DNA of 64,000 bases from Pseudomonas cichorii (lineage in GTDB: Bacteria; Pseudomonadota; Gammaproteobacteria; Pseudomonadales; Pseudomonadaceae), in the NCBI RefSeq assembly GCF_003700275.1, contig NZ_RBRE01000084.1, positions 1 to 64,000 of the forward strand. Reading direction: 5' to 3'. Below are positions 58,578 through 64,000 of this stretch, one piece after another. Below the pieces are notes generated by a model. That model had not been told where the DNA came from. It saw only the letters and a list, made by a program, of their open reading frames with translations, and searched no databases. The position numbers and the translations under genes were made by a program. How positions within the stretch are numbered: position 1 is the stretch's first letter; every line of letters starts with the position of its first letter.

Positions 58578-59867
58578 TTACTTGCGATCGTCCAGTGGCA
58601 CGATATCGCGTGTCACATTGCCGGTGTACAGCTGGCGCGGACGGCCAATCTTGTACGGGCTGGAGAGCATTTCCTTCCAGTGCGAGATCCAGCCGACAGT
58701 CCGCGCCAGGGCGAAGATTACGGTGAACATGCTGGTCGGGATGCCGATTGCCTTGAGGATGATGCCCGAGTAGAAGTCGACGTTCGGGTACAGCGAGCGC
58801 TCGATGAAGTACGGATCGGTCAGGGCGATCTCTTCCAGGCGCATGGCCAGTTCGAGTTGCGGATCGTTGTTGATGCCCAGTTCGCGCAGAACTTCGTCGC
58901 AGGTCTTTTTCATGACCGTAGCGCGTGGATCGCGGTTTTTGTAGACGCGATGACCGAAGCCCATGAGCTTGAACGGGTCGTTCTTGTCCTTGGCCTTGGC
59001 GATGAACTTGTCGATGTTGGAAACATCGCCGATTTCATCGAGCATGGTCAATACGGCTTCGTTGGCGCCGCCGTGAGCCGGGCCCCAGAGTGCTGCGATA
59101 CCGGCAGCAATACAGGCGAACGGGTTGGCGCCCGACGAGCCGGCCATGCGCACGGTAGAAGTCGAGGCGTTCTGTTCGTGATCGGCGTGCAGGATGAAGA
59201 TCTTGTCCATTGCCTTGGCCAGAACCGGGCTGATCGGTTTGATCTCGCAAGGGGTGTTGAACATCATGTGCAGGAAGTTTTCGGCGTAGCTGAGGTCGTT
59301 GCGCGGGTACATCATGGGCTGGCCCATGGAGTACTTGTAGACCATCGCTGCCAGGGTCGGCATCTTGGCGACCAGGCGTACTGCCGAGATTTCGCGGTGT
59401 TGCGGGTTATTGATGTCCAGCGAGTCGTGGTAGAACGCGGACAGGGCGCCGACTACGCCACACATGACGGCCATCGGGTGGGCGTCGCGGCGGAATCCGT
59501 TGAAGAAGCTTTTCAGTTGCTCGTGGACCATGGTGTGGTTCTTGACCACGGCAACGAACTGGGCTTTCTGTTCGCTTGTTGGCAGTTCGCCATTGAGCAG
59601 CAGGTAGCAGGTTTCCAGATAATCGGACTGTTCGGCCAGTTGCTCGATCGGATAGCCGCGGTGCAGCAGAATGCCATTATCACCATCAATGTAGGTGATC
59701 TTCGACTCGCAAGAGGCGGTCGACATGAAGCCAGGGTCGAATGTGAAGCGGCCGGTGGCGGTGAGTCCGCGCACGTCGATCACATCGGGACCCACGGTGC
59801 CGGTCAGTATAGGCAGCTCGACGGGGGCTGTGCCCTCGATGATCAACTGCGCTTTTTTGTCAGCCAT
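58578..59867 (-). CDS. gltA: Citrate synthase
   Basis: The 429-residue type II citrate synthase condenses oxaloacetate and acetyl-CoA. Catalytic residues fall in HADHEQNASTSTVR, GPAHGGANEAV and GFGHRVYKNRDPR. The start MADKKAQLIIEG is unambiguous, with AGGAGGC upstream on the minus strand. It is divergent from sdhCDAB, as is usual in gammaproteobacteria, with its own promoter and terminator. Confidence 0.97.
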   Translation of the reverse strand: MADKKAQLIIEGTAPVELPILTGTVGPDVIDVRGLTATGRFTFDPGFMSTASCESKITYIDGDNGILLHRGYPIEQLAEQSDYLETCYLLLNGELPTSEQKAQFVAVVKNHTMVHEQLKSFFNGFRRDAHPMAVMCGVVGALSAFYHDSLDINNPQHREISAVRLVAKMPTLAAMVYKYSMGQPMMYPRNDLSYAENFLHMMFNTPCEIKPISPVLAKAMDKIFILHADHEQNASTSTVRMAGSSGANPFACIAAGIAALWGPAHGGANEAVLTMLDEIGDVSNIDKFIAKAKDKNDPFKLMGFGHRVYKNRDPRATVMKKTCDEVLRELGINNDPQLELAMRLEEIALTDPYFIERSLYPNVDFYSGIILKAIGIPTSMFTVIFALARTVGWISHWKEMLSSPYKIGRPRQLYTGNVTRDIVPLDDRK

Positions 59868-59925
59868 GTGGCCTCCTATTTATGCTTCAAATCATCAGAC
59901 AGGCCCCCCACGCAGGGCCCGCACC

Positions 59926-59953
59926 ACTATAGTTAGATAAATTCTAAAGTCAA
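59926..59953 (-). promoter_or_regulatory. gltA promoter
   Basis: On the minus strand TTGACT, 16 nt, TATAGT, about 58 nt upstream of the gltA start. Confidence 0.75.
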
Positions 59954-59984
59954 TTTGCCTAAAGTCGTGTTCCACAAGGCCTTT

Positions 59985-60059
59985 ATGTCGATGTTTCTGC
60001 AAGCCATTGCAGCCGTTTACGCCTTTTATTCGATCAGCGCAATCCGCTATTGGCTGTAA
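59985..60059 (+). CDS. Possible 24-residue membrane peptide
   Basis: The frame ATG-TCG-ATG to TAA encodes a 24-residue peptide: MSMFLQAIAAVYAF followed by YSISAIRYWL. It is hydrophobic with a single Arg near the end, as in small inner-membrane peptides. AAGG stands 6 nt before the ATG. It lies in the 364-nt gap between gltA and sdhC, and I see no strong promoter for it. It could well be chance. Confidence 0.2.
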   Translation: MSMFLQAIAAVYAFYSISAIRYWL

Positions 60060-60068
60060 GTCTGCGCG

Positions 60069-60097
60069 TTGTCATTAGTTACCTAACTGTCTATACT
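60069..60097 (+). promoter_or_regulatory. sdhCDAB promoter
   Basis: TTGTCA, 17 nt, TATACT. The spacer contains the dyad AGTTA-CC-TAACT (60077-60088), a possible repressor or activator site. The start of transcription should be near 60104. Confidence 0.8.
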
Positions 60098-60103
60098 CGG
60101 CGT

Positions 60104-60231
60104 CCGACCGCCAAGGGCTTTTTGGCCCGTTTTAAAGGGGGTTGTCACTTCCTGGGTGGTGGGTACCTGACCAGTGCACTTCCCAACAACTTGCCCTGAT
60201 TGTTAGGGGCTCTTCAGTGTGAAAAAAAGCC
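60104..60231 (+). promoter_or_regulatory. Long sdhC leader with weak ribosome site
   Basis: The predicted leader is about 128 nt with no coding frame. It has AACAAC in 60184-60190 and GGCTCTTCAG just before the start, and no Shine-Dalgarno at normal distance from the GTG. This suggests control by small RNA or Hfq, for example the iron-responsive PrrF RNAs, which are known to lower sdh expression in Pseudomonas. Confidence 0.4.
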
Positions 60232-60606
60232 GTGAAAAGCCAACGACCTGTAAATCTAGACCTAAGGACCATCAAGCTCCCAGTCACTGCTTACACGTCC
60301 ATCCTTCACCGTATTTCCGGTGTCATCCTCTTTGTCGGTATTGCAATCATGCTTTATGCAATGGACAAGTCGCTGGCCTCCGAGGAAACCTTCGGTGAAG
60401 TGAAAGCGTGTCTGACCAGCCCGCTGGCCAAGTTTGTAATCTGGGGGCTGCTGTCTGCCCTGCTGTATCACCTGGTGGCCGGTGTTCGCCACCTGATCAT
60501 GGACGCGGGTGTCGGTGAAACGCTGGAAGGCGGGAAACTGGGCTCGAAAATCGTTATCGCCGTCTCCGTGGTGGTGATCATCCTGGCGGGAGTATGGATA
60601 TGGTAA
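60232..60606 (+). CDS. sdhC: Succinate dehydrogenase cytochrome b556 subunit
   Basis: The 124-residue subunit has three membrane helices and helps bind heme b and ubiquinone. SILHRISGV carries the usual Ser and Arg at the quinone site, and YHLVAGVRHLIMD holds a heme-ligand-type His. The start must be GTG at 60232: an in-frame stop lies four codons upstream and the protein matches the family start SQRPVNLDLRTI. It overlaps sdhD by 7 nt. Confidence 0.95.
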   Translation: MKSQRPVNLDLRTIKLPVTAYTSILHRISGVILFVGIAIMLYAMDKSLASEETFGEVKACLTSPLAKFVIWGLLSALLYHLVAGVRHLIMDAGVGETLEGGKLGSKIVIAVSVVVIILAGVWIW

Positions 60607-60968
60607 CCAACGTCACTAACCTGTCGCGTTCGGGCCTCTATGACTGGATGGCGCAGCGCGTTTCAGCGGTCGTACTCGCGGCTTACTTCATTTTCCTGAT
60701 CGGCTACCTCGTCGCTCACCCTGGCCTGACCTATGCCCAGTGGCACGAGCTGTTCTCGCACAACGGGATGCGTATCTTCAGTCTGTTGGCCTTTGTTGCC
60801 CTTGGCGCTCACGCCTGGGTCGGCATGTGGACCATCGCGACCGACTACCTGACGCCAATGGCGATGGGCAAGTCCGCGACTGCAGTACGTTTTCTCTTCC
60901 AGGCAGTATGCGGCGTTGCGATGTTCGCTTACTTCGTCTGGGGCGTGCAGATTCTTTGGGGTATCTGA
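60600..60968 (+). CDS. sdhD: Succinate dehydrogenase membrane anchor subunit
   Basis: The 122-residue second anchor has three helices (RVSAVVLAAYFIFLIGYLV, FVALGAHAWVGMWTIATDYL, VCGVAMFAYFVWGVQIL) and the quinone-site Tyr/Asp pattern in ATDYLTP. ATG at 60600 has GGGAG about 7 nt upstream; the ATG two codons earlier nearly abuts that site. It overlaps the sdhC end and lies 3 nt before sdhA. Confidence 0.94.
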   Translation: MVTNVTNLSRSGLYDWMAQRVSAVVLAAYFIFLIGYLVAHPGLTYAQWHELFSHNGMRIFSLLAFVALGAHAWVGMWTIATDYLTPMAMGKSATAVRFLFQAVCGVAMFAYFVWGVQILWGI

Positions 60969-60971
60969 TTC

Positions 60972-62744
60972 ATGGCTAACACAAATACACTTTCCTTCGA
61001 CGCCATCATCATCGGTGGCGGCGGCGCTGGCATGCGCGCTGCCTTGCAGCTGGCTCAGGGTGGTCACAAGACTGCCGTAGTCACCAAGGTATTCCCGACT
61101 CGCTCGCACACCGTATCCGCCCAGGGTGGTATCACCTGTGCAATCGCTTCGGCCGACCCGAACGATGACTGGCGCTGGCACATGTACGATACCGTCAAGG
61201 GTTCCGACTATATCGGTGATCAGGACGCTATCGAATACATGTGTTCCGTAGGTCCGGAAGCGGTCTTCGAGCTCGAGCACATGGGCCTGCCGTTCTCCCG
61301 TACCGAGCAGGGCCGCATTTACCAGCGTCCTTTCGGCGGTCAGTCCAAGGACTTCGGCAAGGGCGGTCAGGCTGCACGTACCTGTGCTGCTGCCGACCGT
61401 ACCGGTCACGCACTGCTGCACACCCTGTATCAGGCCAACCTGAAAGCAGGCACCGTATTCCTGAACGAATACTATGCAGTTGATCTGGTGAAGAACCAGG
61501 ATGGCGCCTTTGTCGGCATCATCGCTATCTGCATCGAAACCGGCGAAACCTCCTACATCCGCGCCAATGCAACCGTGCTGGCAACCGGCGGTGCAGGTCG
61601 TATCTACTCGTCGACCACCAATGCCCTGATCAACACCGGTGACGGCGTCGGCATGGCCTTGCGTGCCGGTGTTCCTGTCCAGGACATCGAAATGTGGCAG
61701 TTCCACCCGACCGGTATTGCCGGCGCAGGTGTACTGGTCACCGAAGGTTGCCGTGGTGAAGGCGGTTACCTGATCAACAAGCATGGCGAGCGTTTCATGG
61801 AGCGTTATGCTCCGAACGCCAAGGACCTTGCCGGTCGTGACGTGGTTGCACGTTCCATGGTCAAGGAAATCATCGCCGGTAACGGTTGTGGCCCGGATGG
61901 CGATCACGTGATGCTCAAGCTCGATCACCTGGGTGAGGAAGTGCTGCACAGCCGCCTGCCAGGCATCATGGAGCTGTCCAAGACCTTTGCTCACGTCGAT
62001 CCTGCCATGGCTCCAATTCCGGTGGTCCCGACCTGCCACTACATGATGGGTGGTGTTGCCACCAACATTCATGGTCAGGCAATCACCCAGGACGCTGCTG
62101 GCGTCGACCAGATCATTCCTGGTCTGTTCGCTGTAGGCGAAGTGGCTTGCGTATCGGTTCACGGTGCCAACCGCCTGGGTGGCAACTCGCTGCTCGATCT
62201 GGTGGTCTTCGGTCGTGCTGCCGGTCTGCACCTTGAACAAAGCCTGCGTGAAGGTGTCGACTATCGTCGTGCCTCCGAGTCCGATATCGACGCTGCCCTG
62301 GCACGTCTGGCCGGCCTCAACGAGCGCACCACTGGCGAAGACGTCGCTTCGCTGCGTAAAGAGCTGCAAAGCTGCATGCAGAACTACTTCGGTGTATTCC
62401 GTACCGGTGAATACATGCAGAAGGGTATTGCCCAGCTGGCTGGCCTGCGCGAGCGCATTGCCAACGTCAAGATCAACGACAAGAGTCAGGCGTTCAACAC
62501 TGCCCGTATCGAAGCGCTTGAACTGCAAAACCTGCTGGAAGTTGCCGAAGCTACGGCGATTGCCGCAGAGCATCGTAAGGAATCGCGCGGCGCCCACGCC
62601 CGTGAAGACTTTGAAGATCGCGATGACGAAAACTGGTTGTGCCACACCCTGTACTTCCCGGGTGACAAGCGCGTAACCAAGCGTGCCGTGAACTTCTCGC
62701 CGAAAACTGTTCCGACTTTTGAGCCTAAGATTCGGACTTATTAA
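60972..62744 (+). CDS. sdhA: Succinate dehydrogenase flavoprotein subunit
   Basis: The 590-residue subunit oxidises succinate to fumarate. FAD binds at DAIIIGGGGAGMRAAL, with the covalent His in TRSHTVSAQGG. Active-site regions are MWQFHPTGIAGAG, GEGGYLINKHGERFMERYAP and VPTCHYMMGGV, and the C-terminus RAVNFSPKTVPTFEP is complete. It is the third gene of the operon. Confidence 0.97.
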   Translation: MANTNTLSFDAIIIGGGGAGMRAALQLAQGGHKTAVVTKVFPTRSHTVSAQGGITCAIASADPNDDWRWHMYDTVKGSDYIGDQDAIEYMCSVGPEAVFELEHMGLPFSRTEQGRIYQRPFGGQSKDFGKGGQAARTCAAADRTGHALLHTLYQANLKAGTVFLNEYYAVDLVKNQDGAFVGIIAICIETGETSYIRANATVLATGGAGRIYSSTTNALINTGDGVGMALRAGVPVQDIEMWQFHPTGIAGAGVLVTEGCRGEGGYLINKHGERFMERYAPNAKDLAGRDVVARSMVKEIIAGNGCGPDGDHVMLKLDHLGEEVLHSRLPGIMELSKTFAHVDPAMAPIPVVPTCHYMMGGVATNIHGQAITQDAAGVDQIIPGLFAVGEVACVSVHGANRLGGNSLLDLVVFGRAAGLHLEQSLREGVDYRRASESDIDAALARLAGLNERTTGEDVASLRKELQSCMQNYFGVFRTGEYMQKGIAQLAGLRERIANVKINDKSQAFNTARIEALELQNLLEVAEATAIAAEHRKESRGAHAREDFEDRDDENWLCHTLYFPGDKRVTKRAVNFSPKTVPTFEPKIRTY

Positions 62745-62755
62745 GGGTGACCGAT

Positions 62756-63460
62756 ATGTTGCAAGTCAGTGTTTATCGCTACAACCCTGAACAGGACGCT
62801 GCGCCGTTCATGCAGGAATTCCAGGTCGATACCGGTGGTAAAGACCTGATGGTTCTGGATGTATTGGCTCTGGTCAAGGAACAGGATGAGGGTTTCTCGT
62901 ATCGTCGCTCCTGCCGTGAAGGCGTATGTGGCTCCGATGGTATGAACATCAATGGCAAGAACGGTCTTGCCTGCATCACTCCACTGTCTGCCGTGGTCAA
63001 GAATAACAAGCTGATCGTGCGTCCATTGCCTGGTTTGCCGGTTATTCGTGACTTGGTCGTGGATATGAGCATCTTCTACAAGCAATACGAGAAGGTGAAG
63101 CCTTTCCTGCAGAACGATACTCCGGCTCCGGCCATCGAGCGTCTGCAGACTCCGGAAGAGCGCGAAAAGCTCGATGGTCTGTACGAGTGCATCCTGTGCG
63201 CCTGTTGCTCGACTTCCTGCCCGTCCTTCTGGTGGAATCCGGACAAGTTCCTCGGTCCTGCTGCGCTGCTGCAAGCCTATCGCTTCCTGGCTGACAGCCG
63301 TGATACCCGGACTACCGAGCGTCTGGCTTCACTGGATGACCCGTTCAGTGTGTTCCGTTGCCGCGGGATCATGAACTGCGTGAACGTATGCCCTAAAGGT
63401 CTTAACCCGACCAAGGCCATCGGACACGTACGCAACATGCTTCTGCAGAGCGGCGTCTGA
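62756..63460 (+). CDS. sdhB: Succinate dehydrogenase iron-sulfur subunit
   Basis: The 234-residue subunit passes electrons from FAD to quinone through three clusters. The 2Fe-2S Cys lie in SCREGVCGSDGM with a later Cys, and the 4Fe-4S and 3Fe-4S Cys in CILCACCSTSCPSFWW and CRGIMNCVNVCPKGLNP. ATG at 62756 has AAGGGTG 7 nt upstream; an in-frame GTG at 62747 coincides with that site and is rejected. Confidence 0.96.
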   Translation: MLQVSVYRYNPEQDAAPFMQEFQVDTGGKDLMVLDVLALVKEQDEGFSYRRSCREGVCGSDGMNINGKNGLACITPLSAVVKNNKLIVRPLPGLPVIRDLVVDMSIFYKQYEKVKPFLQNDTPAPAIERLQTPEEREKLDGLYECILCACCSTSCPSFWWNPDKFLGPAALLQAYRFLADSRDTRTTERLASLDDPFSVFRCRGIMNCVNVCPKGLNPTKAIGHVRNMLLQSGV

Positions 63461-63498
63461 TTTATCGCAGTACCGTAACACCGTTGTACCTGTAAGTA

Positions 63499-63534
63499 GC
63501 TGCGGCGCAGGCTTCAACCGGCGCCGTAGCTTTA
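63499..63534 (+). terminator. Hairpin between sdhB and sucA
   Basis: GCTGCGGCGC/GCGCCGTAGC pairs over 10 positions (one G-T) and is followed by TTTAA only. It may act as a partial terminator or RNA-processing element between the sdh and suc genes. The rest of the 260-nt gap shows no gene. Confidence 0.45.
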
Positions 63535-63720
63535 ACCTGAGCAGTAGCTCGCAAGGCTGCCGCTCTTATTTTGAAGAAATGAGACCAGCAGGGGCATCCG
63601 GGCTGGTACCCGGGCTATCTGCGTGATCCTTAGTGACTTGACATGGTCGCTGCACACGACTGTTTCACGTTTGCTATGGCGTCTTCGCCGGTGGTGTCCC
63701 CTTACCGAGGGTGACCAAGC

Positions 63721-64000
63721 ATGCAAGAAAGCGTGATGCAGCGCATGTGGAACAGTGCCCACCTATCCGGTGGTAACGCTGCCTATGTGGAAGAGCTTTA
63801 TGAGCTCTACCTGCACGACCCTAACGCTGTGCCAGAAGAATGGCGCACCTACTTTCAGAAGTTGCCAGCAGACGGCAACTCTGCCACCGATGTATCGCAT
63901 TCCACGATTCGCGATCATTTCGTGTTGCTGGGTAAAAACCAGCGCCGCGCTCAACCGGTATCTGCCGGGAGCGTGAGCAGCGAGCACGAGAAGAAGCAAG
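63721..64000 (+). CDS. sucA: 2-oxoglutarate dehydrogenase E1 component, 5' part
   Basis: The first 93 codons of the thiamine-diphosphate decarboxylase of the 2-oxoglutarate dehydrogenase complex; the rest is beyond the window. The start ESVMQRMWNSAHLSGGNAAY and VEELYELYLHDPNAVPEEWR is the conserved E2-binding N-terminal segment of the family. ATG follows GAGGGTG at 8 nt. It lies 260 nt behind sdhB, as in the usual gltA / sdhCDAB-sucAB arrangement. Confidence 0.95.
   Translation, partial: MQESVMQRMWNSAHLSGGNAAYVEELYELYLHDPNAVPEEWRTYFQKLPADGNSATDVSHSTIRDHFVLLGKNQRRAQPVSAGSVSSEHEKKQ

Noticed and set aside
60663..62645. A 660-codon minus-strand frame over sdhD and sdhA
   Set aside because: Antisense shadow of strongly conserved genes.

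Overview
The window looks like chromosome of a fluorescent Pseudomonas, most likely of the P. syringae group. The reasons are the dense GC-rich coding, the syringae-type order of the pyoverdine genes, two tandem FpvA-type receptors, a last NRPS module predicted to add Ser after a D-residue (syringae/cichorii pyoverdines end in D-OHAsp-Ser), short REP palindromes in gene gaps, and housekeeping gene order that I recall from Pseudomonas. The species cannot be fixed from sequence reading alone.

Region 1 (1-22.2 kb) is the pyoverdine locus. It holds the 3' end of the last peptide synthetase (E-C-A-T-TE), two receptor genes, the periplasmic maturation operon pvdM-pvdN-pvdO-pvdE, divergent pvdP, and the recycling/efflux operon pvdR-pvdT-opmQ. 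Five TAAAT-N16-CGT iron-starvation boxes, all with a 16-nt spacer, stand before fpvA (both copies), pvdM, pvdP and pvdR. The set is therefore one PvdS regulon: assemble ferribactin, export it (PvdE), mature it in the periplasm (PvdM/N/O/P), secrete and recycle it (PvdRT-OpmQ), and take up ferri-pyoverdine (FpvA). PvdS, FpvR, PvdQ and the precursor enzymes are not in the window.

Region 2 (22.2-40.3 kb) is mostly conserved core. It has a small unrecognised secreted protein with a striking leader hairpin, an aromatic/aspartate aminotransferase, uvrB, gltX, two tandem tRNA-Ala(GGC)/tRNA-Glu(UUC) pairs, a TetR regulator, a thioesterase, dusC, ibpA with a sigma-32-like promoter, a PAS-GGDEF-EAL protein, a LysR regulator divergent from leuC, then leuC-leuD-methyltransferase-leuB-asd.

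Region 3 (40.3-49.1 kb) is accessory. It holds an acyltransferase-3 membrane protein, a D-galactonate operon dgoK-dgoA-dgoD-dgoT with an IclR regulator and Crc/Hfq-like A-rich leaders, and a zinc alcohol dehydrogenase paired with an AraC regulator.

Region 4 (49.1-64 kb) is respiratory and TCA core. It holds ETF-ubiquinone oxidoreductase divergent from etfBA with a PsrA-like operator, a solute-binding protein, a DUF4398/OmpA lipoprotein pair, a MocR regulator, small envelope proteins, then gltA divergent from sdhCDAB and the start of sucA.

I found no CRISPR array, prophage, transposase gene or attachment site. The best leads beyond routine annotation are the leader hairpin of the unknown secreted protein, the ordered repeats before the MocR gene, the dyads before the YkgJ-like gene, the PsrA-like ETF operator, and a possible 24-residue membrane peptide between gltA and sdhC.
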